In this document: piece after piece, positions 45,694 through 54,743 of the stretch
Numbering within the stretch: position 1 is the stretch's first letter
How the letters are laid out: each line of letters begins with the position of its first letter
Source: Pseudomonas lundensis
Lineage (GTDB): Bacteria; Pseudomonadota; Gammaproteobacteria; Pseudomonadales; Pseudomonadaceae
Direction of reading: 5' to 3'
Assembly (NCBI RefSeq): GCF_001042985.1
Contig: NZ_JYKY01000020.1
Span: 35,558-99,557 of the forward strand
DNA length: 64,000 nt
Notes under the pieces: model-generated
What the model saw: only the letters and a program-made list of their open reading frames with translations
Told to the model about the DNA's origin: nothing
Database searches by the model: none
Program-made: the position numbers and the translations under genes

Positions 45694-47901
45694 ATGAGTA
45701 CATACGAAAAAAAAACCGATTGGGAAGAACCCGTATTCAGTGCGGATATGCTCGCGTGTCCTTTGAAAGAAAACTGGGTAAGTTTTCAACTCGTTGACGA
45801 ACAAGGGAAGGGAGATGCCTATGCAGGGCTGAGCTATACCTTGAGAGATAGTGCAGATCAAATATACCGAGGCACTCTGGATTCTGAGGGCTTCGCGAAA
45901 ATCAAAGAGTGTTATAAGGGCCCTGTAATTTTATGCCTTGATACTTCCTACGCTGGCAGTGAGGTGACGTATAACGACCTGAAAATTAGAAAATCTTACC
46001 CGCTCCCCATCACCGAACTCCAAGTCCGAGCAGAAAAAACCCAATTTTTTCACAAAGACGGCTTCCGTACCGAACACAACCCTGCCAATAAGAACGACGG
46101 CAATTTCATTCAGGTGGAGGTTCGCGACCTGGTTAAAAACGGCGCGCATTTACCGCCGGTGGTTGACCGTCACTACCCGCCCAAAAAAGCACTGCTTGAC
46201 GCCGTGGCCCAGTTATCGCCGGGGCAAGACGCGTCCGACCTGTACGGTGTCGGGCTAATGCCTAATCGCCATAGCGTGCTGGAAGTTCGCCCTCTGCGTG
46301 CCTTCAGGCCCCTGCTTTCAACCGCGAATGAATTCAGCGCCTTGAATTTGTATCAGCTCTCCATCATGGCCGGGCTGAGTTATTCGGATTTCGGCCAAAA
46401 GCCGCCCGTCAGGCCTACCCATACAGTCGAATTCAAATTTAACCCCAGTGTTGGCAACTTTTTCGGGGATGCCCTGGCAAACTTCCGCCAAAGCTGGAGG
46501 GTCGAAAAAGACCAATCTTCGGTCACCCGCTATTACCCCCTTTATGAAGAGGTGCCCTACTCCAAACGCTTCGAAATCCTGCCCTTCGACCCCACGCTTT
46601 ATGAAATGAATTTGCCGGAGAAAGAAAAGAAACAGGAGCACCCGGCAAAGCTTCATTTTTTCAACGATCATGATGAGTTCATTTTGAGTGGTAAAAGCAC
46701 CCAGGCCTATATCACGCACCATGATGAAATCATCCTGATCGGCATACGTGGCACGCTTGAAAAGGCAGACTGGTGGCGTGATGCCGATGCTGTACAAGTG
46801 CCTTTTGAAGAGGGTGCTGGTCATGTTCACCATGGTTTTTACGATGCCTACAAGGCGATGAAAAACTTCATTAAGGAATACCTCGATCGCTTTCACACGG
46901 GGCAAAAAGTCATCATCTCGGGGCATAGTCTGGGCGGGGCAATCGCTTTGCTGCTAGCCGAAGCATTAAGAAACTCCCCGGATGACGACTACGACATCCT
47001 CCTCTACACCTACGGCGCGCCACGCGCGGGTGATGCGGCTTTCGTCGAGGCCGCCAGGCCGCTGGTTCACCATCGTATGGTCAACAACGACGACGTGGTG
47101 CCCAGCGTACCCGCGCCCTGGATGAATGCCCGGCGTACCATCTGGCTTCCGGGGCTCGCTTCGCTGTTTGTGATCAACCCGGTGATGGCCATTTTGATTT
47201 TTGTCGGAGGCCTGGTGCGGGTCGGCGGCAAACCGTATGAGCATCACGGCACGTTGCACCACTTCATGCCCGTGCGTTTCGGCGCCGAGGAAAAATCTTC
47301 CATTCTCTGGAACCCCGGTTGTGCCTCTATCGAAGAGGCCGCTTGCACCCGCGCCCTGGCCAAGGACGGGGACCTTCCTTGGCGCGGTGGTTTAATCCAA
47401 CAGTTCATGAGTTTTGGGGATCACAGTTTGGCGGGCGCTTACATCCCGTTCTCATGGGCCACCTTGCGGCGCTGGCAGCAAACCGAGAAAGACAGTCAGA
47501 CGGTGGTCACCAACCGTGAGTACAGGCTGGTCAGTGAGGCGCTGCAAACCATGCGCAAACAGGTGTTGAACAAGAGCAGAGAAGCCGCCGACACCAAGGG
47601 GTATGCCAATAACGAGCCCGACTACATTCAGACCGTCAACGACTATTCAGGCGAGTACGGCAAGCTGGGCACGGCCCTGCAACGCCTCAAAACCCAGAAC
47701 GATCGTTACCTGACCCTTAAGGATGTCTACGGCACCGCCGCGCAGTCTGACCAGTTGCAACCCACGCTGGATCGCTGGATGGCCCAGCGCGAGAACCAGG
47801 TGCAGGTGCAAATCGCGATGATCCCTCAGCTCACGGGGTATGACTTGGAGGTCGCTTCAGCCGGGAAGCCATATTTCCTGGACTTAGACTCCATTGTGTA
47901 A
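45694..47901 (+). CDS. Type VI lipase effector candidate (lipase class 3, GxSxG)
   Basis: The start at 45694 (MSTYEKKTDWEEP) has AAGGA eight bases upstream and gives 735 residues. The N-terminal ~150 residues show no known motif and may bind adaptor and VgrG. The central alpha/beta-hydrolase has a lipase class 3 pattern: IGIRGT, nucleophile elbow GHSLGG with Ser412, Asp466/467 in VNNDDVVPS, and His517-His523 in EHHGTLHHF. A hydrophobic segment (~490-512) may contact membranes. It resembles Tle2-type phospholipases such as TseL, but that subfamily is a guess. It has no signal peptide, as expected of a VgrG cargo. Confidence 0.85.
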   Translation: MSTYEKKTDWEEPVFSADMLACPLKENWVSFQLVDEQGKGDAYAGLSYTLRDSADQIYRGTLDSEGFAKIKECYKGPVILCLDTSYAGSEVTYNDLKIRKSYPLPITELQVRAEKTQFFHKDGFRTEHNPANKNDGNFIQVEVRDLVKNGAHLPPVVDRHYPPKKALLDAVAQLSPGQDASDLYGVGLMPNRHSVLEVRPLRAFRPLLSTANEFSALNLYQLSIMAGLSYSDFGQKPPVRPTHTVEFKFNPSVGNFFGDALANFRQSWRVEKDQSSVTRYYPLYEEVPYSKRFEILPFDPTLYEMNLPEKEKKQEHPAKLHFFNDHDEFILSGKSTQAYITHHDEIILIGIRGTLEKADWWRDADAVQVPFEEGAGHVHHGFYDAYKAMKNFIKEYLDRFHTGQKVIISGHSLGGAIALLLAEALRNSPDDDYDILLYTYGAPRAGDAAFVEAARPLVHHRMVNNDDVVPSVPAPWMNARRTIWLPGLASLFVINPVMAILIFVGGLVRVGGKPYEHHGTLHHFMPVRFGAEEKSSILWNPGCASIEEAACTRALAKDGDLPWRGGLIQQFMSFGDHSLAGAYIPFSWATLRRWQQTEKDSQTVVTNREYRLVSEALQTMRKQVLNKSREAADTKGYANNEPDYIQTVNDYSGEYGKLGTALQRLKTQNDRYLTLKDVYGTAAQSDQLQPTLDRWMAQRENQVQVQIAMIPQLTGYDLEVASAGKPYFLDLDSIV

Positions 47902-47912
47902 CGCCTCGCCAG

Positions 47913-47940
47913 CAGCCCGGTTGCGCCAGTCACCGGGCTG
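47913..47940 (+). terminator. Candidate terminator after the lipase effector
   Basis: CAGCCCGGT pairs perfectly with ACCGGGCTG across a 10-base loop, 12 bases after the stop. The tail GAAGTTGTGTTTTG is only partly T-rich. Confidence 0.55.
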
Positions 47941-48049
47941 GAAGTTGTGTTTTGCGGTGTTCATATCGATAGGGTCACACAGGCGCTGATCGCTGCGGCC
48001 TACAGTTCGCGTCGAACACACGGACAGGTCATCCCGTGGGGCCACTTCT

Positions 48050-48077
48050 ATGTTTAAAAAAGGATTTTTTTAAACAT
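48050..48077. promoter_or_regulatory. 12-bp perfect inverted repeat before the PhoD-like gene
   Basis: ATGTTTAAAAAA and TTTTTTAAACAT flank GGAT as exact reverse complements. The element ends 17 bases before the start codon and just before the AAAGGA ribosome site. It may be a regulator-binding site or an RNA hairpin in the leader. Confidence 0.55.
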
Positions 48078-48093
48078 CAGAAAGGATTTCGAT

Positions 48094-49482
48094 GTGAATG
48101 GACCCACTGTCGGCCCGATTCTGGGCTACACCACTGCTCACCATGCGCGCATTTTTCTGCGCGGCGCCCCCAGCCAGGATGACCCGGTTTTCGCAGGCAT
48201 TCGGCATCGTAAACGCGGCGAACCGCTGTGGTCTTCGGGTGTTTACTCAAAGCTCGATGACGCCTACGACATGTCCGACACCCTGGTGCTGGACAACCTT
48301 GAAGCCGACACGCCCTACGAATACCAGGCGGGCTGGTTCAACACCACGCACCCCGACCACACCGCCGAAACCGTGGCAAAGATACCGCTGCAATGGCCAC
48401 AAACCGTTTACACCTTCAAGACTGCAAGCACCGAACGCAATCGGGCACGTCGTTATATCGTGGGGTCTTGTCGCTACCTCAGGCTCACCTTGGGCGTGCC
48501 GTCTGCGCCCGAACTCGGGGACGCCATTTTCAGCGCGATTCAGTCGCTGTCAGCCCACCAACCGCTCGATGCGCTGCTGATGATCGGCGATCAGGTCTAC
48601 GTTGATGATTTGAACATCGTGGCGCCCGACCGTGATTACCCCTCCATCGCGCACAAATACCGCTGCGCCTTTTCTCAGCCTCACATCCGCACCTTAATGT
48701 CGGGCACACCGACGTACATGATTCTCGATGACCATGAAATCGAGGATAACTGGCCCGCCAATCAAAGCAGCACCGACAAAGCGCTTTATCAAAATGCCAT
48801 CCGTGCTTATGAAATCTATCAGTGCAGCCATGGCCCGGCGCTTGAGCGGCTGCCCGACGGACACATCAACCGAAAGGCATCGCGCTATTGGTACTCGTTT
48901 GCCGACGGCGACAGCGACTGGTTTGTCATGGATTGCCGCACGCAGCGCACACTGAAGGGCAGCGACAAACGCATGCTGGGCGTCGAGCAAGAAAACGCGT
49001 TACTTAAATGGCTGATCCAGAGCCCGGCCAACGTGAAATTCATTGTCAGCAGCGTGCTGGTCTTCCCCGACCAAAACAAACATGGCGACGATGGCTGGCA
49101 GGCTTACTCAGCCCAGCGCACACGTCTTCTTGAGACCATTCGTACCAACAAGATCAAAAACGTCATTTTTGTATCCGGCGATATTCATGGCTCATTGACC
49201 AGCCAATTGCGGCATAGCCAAGACCCTGACTTCCTCGTACACAGCATCGTTTCTTCGCCGCTGTGCAATTCAAAAATGCTGCCCTACGCCAAAGCCAACA
49301 ACCTGATCTTCGACCGCCCCTTGGCCACCAACAGTGCCGGCGCTTATGAGGTCTCAATGACCAGCCGCATGATCAGCGAAGACAATTTCGCTTGCCTGAC
49401 GCTGCAAGCGGACCAGTTAACCGTGGACTTTCACGATAAAAAAGGCAGAAAAATCGAATCCGTGACCCTCGCCCTGATGTGA
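48094..49482 (+). CDS. PhoD-like metallophosphoesterase without a signal peptide
   Basis: The 462-residue protein starts with GTG (48094), with AAAGGA seven bases upstream. It has an N-terminal beta-sandwich (~1-110) and a metallophosphatase domain with IGDQVYVDD, MILDDHEIEDNW and VSGDIHGS, which supply the metal ligands of the PhoD family (phosphodiester or phosphomonoester cleavage). Classical PhoD enzymes carry a Tat signal; this one begins MNGPTVGPILGYTT, so it is cytosolic or exported differently. It lies at the end of the vgrG island and may be island cargo or a passenger. Substrate unknown. Confidence 0.85.
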   Translation: MNGPTVGPILGYTTAHHARIFLRGAPSQDDPVFAGIRHRKRGEPLWSSGVYSKLDDAYDMSDTLVLDNLEADTPYEYQAGWFNTTHPDHTAETVAKIPLQWPQTVYTFKTASTERNRARRYIVGSCRYLRLTLGVPSAPELGDAIFSAIQSLSAHQPLDALLMIGDQVYVDDLNIVAPDRDYPSIAHKYRCAFSQPHIRTLMSGTPTYMILDDHEIEDNWPANQSSTDKALYQNAIRAYEIYQCSHGPALERLPDGHINRKASRYWYSFADGDSDWFVMDCRTQRTLKGSDKRMLGVEQENALLKWLIQSPANVKFIVSSVLVFPDQNKHGDDGWQAYSAQRTRLLETIRTNKIKNVIFVSGDIHGSLTSQLRHSQDPDFLVHSIVSSPLCNSKMLPYAKANNLIFDRPLATNSAGAYEVSMTSRMISEDNFACLTLQADQLTVDFHDKKGRKIESVTLALM

Positions 49483-49563
49483 AAGTCATAAATCTGAAAC
49501 GTACGACAGTCGGCATGCAGGAATGGGACTGCCTGCCGATAACCCCATATAGCACTTAGCCTG

Positions 49564-49592
49564 CATGCTCACTTGTCAGCGCAGTGAGCATG
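49564..49592. repeat. Hairpin between the PhoD-like gene and dipA
   Basis: CATGCTCAC and GTGAGCATG are exact inverted repeats around an 11-base loop. With no T-tract it may be a weak terminator of the island or a leader structure of dipA, 74 bases upstream of that gene. Confidence 0.4.
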
Positions 49593-49665
49593 ATGCAACC
49601 TTGCTCAAACCGCAGTAACAGGCGCCAGCCCATGCGTAAACAGCATTTGTGAAGCGAGTTTCCCG

Positions 49666-52359
49666 ATGAAAAGCCAACCCGATGCTGTCCCGCGAGCGGC
49701 AGCCGAGGTCGTCACGCAGTTACCTGTGCCTTCCCGGCTCGGGATGCTGCGTTTCGAGCGGCTTAATGACGCCAGCTGGGCACTGCTTTACCTGGACCCT
49801 AATTGCGAGCGCCAATTCGGCTTGCCGGCCGTGGAGCTGTGTTCGTTGCTGGGGTCGCCTTATGCCAGCCTGATGGAACCGCAAGCACGCTACCGGTTGC
49901 ACGACGCAATCCAACTCCAGTTGGGGGTCAACCCGTATTACGTGGTGCATTACACCCTGCACACCTCCTTGGGCGCGCTGAGCCTGATGGAACTGGGCGA
50001 AGCCTACAAACAACATAATCGGCACCTGTTACGTGGCTACCTGCTGGTGGTTGAGTCGGCCGTCAACAGCGCGCCCCCGGTGCCGCTGGATGATCTCGAA
50101 ACCCAGAACTCCCGCTTGCAGATTGCCCTTGAACTCAACCAGCGCGCCCAGCAAGAGCAACTTCAGCACCTGGAGCGTGTCCGCGCCCAGCAAGACTTGA
50201 TTCTGCGCCTGGCCCGCCATCGTTATAGCCAGAACAACTCCCTGCAAGAAGCCGCGGAGCTGATCACCCGCAGCGCCTGCGACATCTATCAAATCGACGG
50301 CGCCAGCCTGTGGAACCTCGAAGGCAACCGCCTGCTGCCTATTTCCGCTTACGAGCGCGAAAGTAATGCCTACGTCGCCCACGATATTTTCGATGCCAGC
50401 GACTTCCCGGATTACCTCGAAGCCCTGCACACCAGCCGCTCGATTGACGCGCAAAACGCCACCTGTGACCCACGCACCCGCGAACTGGCTGCCAGCCTCA
50501 GCCGGAGCGATGTTAACGCCATGCTCGACGCCAGTATCCGCATCGATGGTCAGGTGGTGGGCGTGCTATGCCTTGAGCAAACAGGTAGCACCCGCGTGTG
50601 GCAGGCCGATGAAATAGCCTTTGCCGGAGAGCTGGCCGACCAGTTCGCGCAGGTCATCAACAACCACAACCGGCGCACGGCCACCAATGCGCTGCATCTG
50701 TTCCAGCGGGCCGTGGAACAAAGCGCAAATGCCTTCTTGCTGGTCAATTGCGATGGCGTGGTGGAGTACGTAAACCCCAGTTTTACAGCCATCACCCAAT
50801 ACAGCACCGAAGAAGTGCAGGGTCACAAACTGTCCGAGCTGCCCGCGCTGGAGAACCTCAGCGAACTGCTGTTCGACGCGCAATCAAGCCTGAGCAAAAG
50901 CAACAGTTGGCAAGGCGAATTCAAAAGCCGACGTAAAAACCTGGAACCCTACTGGGGGCAACTGTCGATTTCCAAGGTCTACGGCGACAACCGCGAGTTG
51001 ACGCATTACATCGGTATTTATGAAGACATTACCGAGTCCAAACTGGCCCAACAGCGCATCGAGCGCCTGGCCTATACCGACAACCTGACGAATCTGGGCA
51101 ATCGCCCCGCCTTCATTCGCAACCTTGATGAACGCTTCAACCGTCACGATGACGCCCCGCTTTGCCTGCTGCTGGTGGACATCGACAATTTCAAACGCAT
51201 CAACGACAGCCTCGGTCACCAGACCGGCGACAAACTGCTGATCAGCCTCGCACGCCGCCTGCGCAATAGCCTGAGCCCTAGCGGCAGTCTGGCGCGGTTT
51301 GCCAGTAATGAGTTCGCGGTGTTGCTCGACGACACGGACCTTGAAGCCGGCCAGCAGATGGCCTGCCAGTTGTTGATGACCCTCGACAAACCCATGTTCG
51401 TCGACAACCAGTTAATCAGCGTGACCGGCTCGGTAGGCGTGGCCAGCGCACCGCTGCACGGCCGCGACCCGCAAACCTTGATGCGTAACGCAGGCCTTGC
51501 CCTGCACAAAGCCAAAGCCAATGGCAAACATCAGGTTCAGGTGTTTACCGAAGCGCTGAACGCCGAAGCCAGCTACAAGCTGTTCGTCGAAAACAACCTG
51601 CGCCGCGCCCTGACCCAAAACGAGCTTGACGTCTTTTACCAGCCCAAACTGTGCCTGCGCACAGGCCGGTTGCTGGGGATGGAAGCGTTGCTGCGCTGGA
51701 ACCACCCGGAGCGCGGCATGATCCGCCCTGACCAGTTCATCAGCGTGGCCGAAGAAACCGGCCTGATCATCCCTATCGGCAAGTGGATTGCACGTCAGGC
51801 CTGCCGCATGAGCAAGCAGTTGAGCGCCGAAGGCCTGGGCAACCTGCAAGTCGCCATTAACCTGTCGCCCAAGCAGTTTTCCGACCCCGACCTGGTTGCC
51901 TCGATTGCCAGCATCCTCAAGGAAGAACAACTGCCCGCGCGTTTGCTGGAGCTGGAACTGACCGAAGGCCTGCTGCTCGAAGCCACCGAAGACACTCACC
52001 TGCAGCTCGACCAACTGAAAAAACTGGGCCTGACCCTGGCCATGGACGATTTCGGTACGGGCTACTCATCGCTCAGCTACTTGAAGAAATTCCCGATCGA
52101 CATCATCAAGATCGATCGCAGCTTCATCAATGAGATCCCGGACAACCAGGACGACATGGAAATCACCTCAGCTGTGATCGCCATGGCGCACAACCTCAAG
52201 CTCAAAGTCGTGGCCGAGGGCATTGAAACCGCCGAGCAACTGGCCTTCTTGCGCCGCCATCGCTGCGATGTGGGCCAGGGCTACCTGTTTGACCGACCGA
52301 TTCCTGGCAGCGAACTGGTGGAAAAACTCAAACGCTACCCGCGTGGCCCTCTGGACTGA
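49666..52359 (+). CDS. dipA: Cyclic-di-GMP phosphodiesterase DipA (PAS-GAF-PAS-GGDEF-EAL)
   Basis: The 897-residue cytosolic sensor has a PAS-like N-terminus (~20-125), a coiled linker, a GAF domain (~185-345), a second PAS (~350-465), a GGDEF domain (~470-635) and an EAL domain (~645-890). The GGDEF signature is ASNEF, so the cyclase site is degenerate. The EAL site is intact: MEALLRW, INLSPKQF, LELTEG, MDDFGTGYSSL and VVAEGIETAEQ. It should therefore degrade c-di-GMP. The positional homologue PA5017 (DipA) drives biofilm dispersal. In P. aeruginosa it follows aceF directly; here 9 kb of island intervene. Confidence 0.93.
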   Translation: MKSQPDAVPRAAAEVVTQLPVPSRLGMLRFERLNDASWALLYLDPNCERQFGLPAVELCSLLGSPYASLMEPQARYRLHDAIQLQLGVNPYYVVHYTLHTSLGALSLMELGEAYKQHNRHLLRGYLLVVESAVNSAPPVPLDDLETQNSRLQIALELNQRAQQEQLQHLERVRAQQDLILRLARHRYSQNNSLQEAAELITRSACDIYQIDGASLWNLEGNRLLPISAYERESNAYVAHDIFDASDFPDYLEALHTSRSIDAQNATCDPRTRELAASLSRSDVNAMLDASIRIDGQVVGVLCLEQTGSTRVWQADEIAFAGELADQFAQVINNHNRRTATNALHLFQRAVEQSANAFLLVNCDGVVEYVNPSFTAITQYSTEEVQGHKLSELPALENLSELLFDAQSSLSKSNSWQGEFKSRRKNLEPYWGQLSISKVYGDNRELTHYIGIYEDITESKLAQQRIERLAYTDNLTNLGNRPAFIRNLDERFNRHDDAPLCLLLVDIDNFKRINDSLGHQTGDKLLISLARRLRNSLSPSGSLARFASNEFAVLLDDTDLEAGQQMACQLLMTLDKPMFVDNQLISVTGSVGVASAPLHGRDPQTLMRNAGLALHKAKANGKHQVQVFTEALNAEASYKLFVENNLRRALTQNELDVFYQPKLCLRTGRLLGMEALLRWNHPERGMIRPDQFISVAEETGLIIPIGKWIARQACRMSKQLSAEGLGNLQVAINLSPKQFSDPDLVASIASILKEEQLPARLLELELTEGLLLEATEDTHLQLDQLKKLGLTLAMDDFGTGYSSLSYLKKFPIDIIKIDRSFINEIPDNQDDMEITSAVIAMAHNLKLKVVAEGIETAEQLAFLRRHRCDVGQGYLFDRPIPGSELVEKLKRYPRGPLD

Positions 52360-52426
52360 CAGCGCCGCAACACTCGGGCACACTGGCGGTCTACATTTTT
52401 ACAAACTGACTGAGAGGGCTTGAAAC

Positions 52427-53077
52427 ATGGTCTTGCGCTCGGAAATCCTGGTGAATAAAAACGTGCTACCTACCCCTGAACAAGCCCTGCCGGGCCGTGA
52501 AACGCCTATGGTGCTGCCCGAAAAGCATTTCGTGTTCGAAAACACCCCGCTGCTGGGCCCTTTTATTGGCAATGTCGGCTTTGCCATTTTCGGCCTGGGT
52601 TGTTTCTGGGGCGCGGAACGCAAGTTCTGGCAAAAAGATGGCGTGGTCAGCACCGTCGTGGGCTATGCGGGCGGCTCGACCCCCAACCCGACGTACGAAG
52701 AAGTGTGCTCGGGCCTGACTGGCCACACTGAAGTCGTGCTGGTGGTCTACGATCAGGACAAGGTCAGCTATGAAGCACTGCTGAAAATGTTCTGGGAGCT
52801 GCACGACCCGACTCAGGGCATGCGCCAGGGCAACGACATCGGCACCCAATACCGTTCGGTGATCTATTGCACCACGCTTGAACAACTCGCAGTCGCCAAG
52901 GCCAGCAAAGAGGCCTACCAGGCCGAACTGACCAAAGCAGGTAAAGGCACCATCACCACTGAAATCGATGAGGCCCCGACGGTGTACTTTGCCGAGGCTT
53001 ATCACCAGCAATACCTGGCCAAAAACCCTGAGGGTTATTGCGGGATTGGCGGCACAGGCGTGACCTGCCCGATTTAA
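52427..53077 (+). CDS. msrA: Peptide methionine-(S)-S-oxide reductase MsrA
   Basis: MsrA repairs oxidised methionine. The 216-residue protein has the catalytic GLGCFWGAERKFW (Cys59), VVGYAGGSTPNPTYEEVCSG and the C-terminal resolving Cys in GYCGIGGTGVTCPI. The ~45-residue N-terminal extension (NVLPTPEQALPGRETPM) is usual for the long MsrA type. It follows dipA by 67 bases, as in P. aeruginosa (PA5018). Confidence 0.95.
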   Translation: MVLRSEILVNKNVLPTPEQALPGRETPMVLPEKHFVFENTPLLGPFIGNVGFAIFGLGCFWGAERKFWQKDGVVSTVVGYAGGSTPNPTYEEVCSGLTGHTEVVLVVYDQDKVSYEALLKMFWELHDPTQGMRQGNDIGTQYRSVIYCTTLEQLAVAKASKEAYQAELTKAGKGTITTEIDEAPTVYFAEAYHQQYLAKNPEGYCGIGGTGVTCPI

Positions 53078-53255
53078 CGCCATAACGCGTTAACCGTGTC
53101 ACACCCGTCGCAGTATCACGCAGCGCGTCACCGACTACAGAAACCCGTCACCCTGTGGTCGCTGCCACGCTACGTGAGGCTGTGATTCGATACCGCCGCC
53201 GACTGCGCCCACCCACAACACACCGCCCTGGCCGTCAGGGTGTGATGGCAATGCC

Positions 53256-54092
53256 TTATTCCGCGATCAACCATTCCATCTGCCAGCCGCCCTGGGTTTG
53301 CCCCAGTTTTTTGGCCAACCACGGCAACAGCTCGCGCAGCTCTTCTTCCAGACCCCAAGGCGGGTTGGCAATCGCCAAGCCCGAGCCATTGAGGCTATTG
53401 GGCGTGTCGAGCGGGTGGACAAACAACTCCACCTGCAAGAGCTTCGGCGCGCCTGAACCCGCCAGGTCCTGATAAAAACGACGCAGCTGACGCTTGTCCT
53501 TGATCGGGTACCAGATCGCGACAACGGTCTGACGCATCCGACTGATGGCATCTTTGAGCGACTCTGCGCAGCGTTTCATTTCGTCGAGCTTTTCAAACGG
53601 CGGATCAATCAGCATCAGTCCGCGCTTTTCGGCCACGGGCAGCAGCGCACGCGGCACGTGCCAGCCTTCACCCAAATGCACCGCAACGCGGCGATCGCCC
53701 TTCATGTTGTCTTTGAGCAACACACCATCTTGCGGGTGTTTCTCGTTCAATAACACGCGGTCCTGAGAGCGGGTCAAACGCCGCGCCAATTCAGGCGAAC
53801 CCGGGTAGTAACGCAACTCACCGTCCGGGTTCATCTTGTGCAGCACGTGCATGTAATCCGCTGTCACGGCGGGCAAGTCTTTCTGCCCCCACAGGCGTGC
53901 AATGCCCTCCAGGTACTCGCCGGTGCGAGTGGCCTGATCCCCTTGAAGGTCGTACAAACCAATGCCCGCGTGGGTATCCAGGTAGGCAAAGGGCTGCTCT
54001 TTACGCGACATCAAGGCGATGAGGCGGGTCAAAACAATATGTTTAAGGACGTCAGCATGGTTGCCGGCGTGGAAGGCGTGACGATAGTTCAT
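53256..54092 (-). CDS. rlmJ: 23S rRNA (adenine(2030)-N6)-methyltransferase RlmJ
   Basis: The 278-residue SAM-dependent enzyme begins MNYRHAFHAGNHADVLKHIV, the RlmJ signature, and contains TYLDTHAGIG-like YLDTHAGIGLYDL (SAM site) and LIDPPFEKLDEM (catalytic DPPF). It methylates A2030 of 23S rRNA. It is convergent with msrA; the 178 bases between hold only weak inverted repeats. GAGCAACC precedes the start. Confidence 0.94.
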   Translation of the reverse strand: MNYRHAFHAGNHADVLKHIVLTRLIALMSRKEQPFAYLDTHAGIGLYDLQGDQATRTGEYLEGIARLWGQKDLPAVTADYMHVLHKMNPDGELRYYPGSPELARRLTRSQDRVLLNEKHPQDGVLLKDNMKGDRRVAVHLGEGWHVPRALLPVAEKRGLMLIDPPFEKLDEMKRCAESLKDAISRMRQTVVAIWYPIKDKRQLRRFYQDLAGSGAPKLLQVELFVHPLDTPNSLNGSGLAIANPPWGLEEELRELLPWLAKKLGQTQGGWQMEWLIAE

Positions 54093-54181
54093 GGTTGCTC
54101 CTGCGCAGGGGGCGAAGTTTACCCTGTGCAGCCCCTACCGTCAGGCGTTATGCCCAATACAGTGCCAGACGGTTTAGCAGG

Positions 54182-54523
54182 TCAAATCGCCTGAGGCTCC
54201 AGCACCAGATGTTGCGTGCTTGGGGCATCGTTTTGCCAGGCAGCCGAGAAACTGTGATCCGCATCTGCAACCAGCGCACTTCCATCGAGCACCTCTACGC
54301 GAATGACGTAGTGTGCAACGCTTTCAGGGACATGGTCATCGTCGAAATGAAACGCAAAATCCCACGGTTCCCTGATGGAGGTGGGCTCACTGATAAAACC
54401 AATCTGCTTTCGAACACCGTCAGCCTGGAGAATAAATAGCTGGATCGTCCAAACGTAATGGCGTTGAAACTGAAACGGTATTTTATGAAGTGAAATATCA
54501 CCGCGAAGTACTTTAGTGCTCAT
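54182..54523 (-). CDS. Small YscW/YbaY-like protein without a signal peptide
   Basis: The 113-residue protein starts MSTKVLRGDISLHKIPFQF, following AGGAGTTAG. The pattern of beta strands and the closing FHFDDDHVPESVAHYVIRVE, VLDGSALVADADH resembles the YscW/YbaY domain (PF09619 type), usually found in small outer-membrane lipoproteins. Here no signal or lipobox exists, so it is predicted cytosolic. It stands alone between rlmJ and putP. Function unknown. Confidence 0.7.
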   Translation of the reverse strand: MSTKVLRGDISLHKIPFQFQRHYVWTIQLFILQADGVRKQIGFISEPTSIREPWDFAFHFDDDHVPESVAHYVIRVEVLDGSALVADADHSFSAAWQNDAPSTQHLVLEPQAI

Positions 54524-54678
54524 CTGCTAACTCCTGAATGAAGGCGCTCAAAAGCGAGCGCTGATGAGAGGCTAGTCGAGATCATTCGGGCAAAAACAGT
54601 CTCAGACGCTTCCCGGCAGTCACCCGGATTTTTCATACGGCAAGCCGGTCTGTGCGCCTTATCCGCAAAGCCCACTGC

Positions 54679-54709
54679 AAAAAAAACCGCCTCCAGAGAG
54701 GCGGTTTTT
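54679..54709 (-). terminator. Intrinsic terminator of putP
   Basis: CCGCCTC and GAGGCGG pair around a short loop; a run of A before and T after make it bidirectional. It lies 35 bases beyond the putP stop. Confidence 0.85.
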
Positions 54710-54743
54710 CAGGTGTCGACACTTGAGCAAAAGCTCGATGGAC

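Noticed and set aside
53078..53255. Repeated CGTCACC words and weak inverted repeat between msrA and rlmJ
   Set aside because: The stems are short and interrupted; no clear terminator or operator could be defined.
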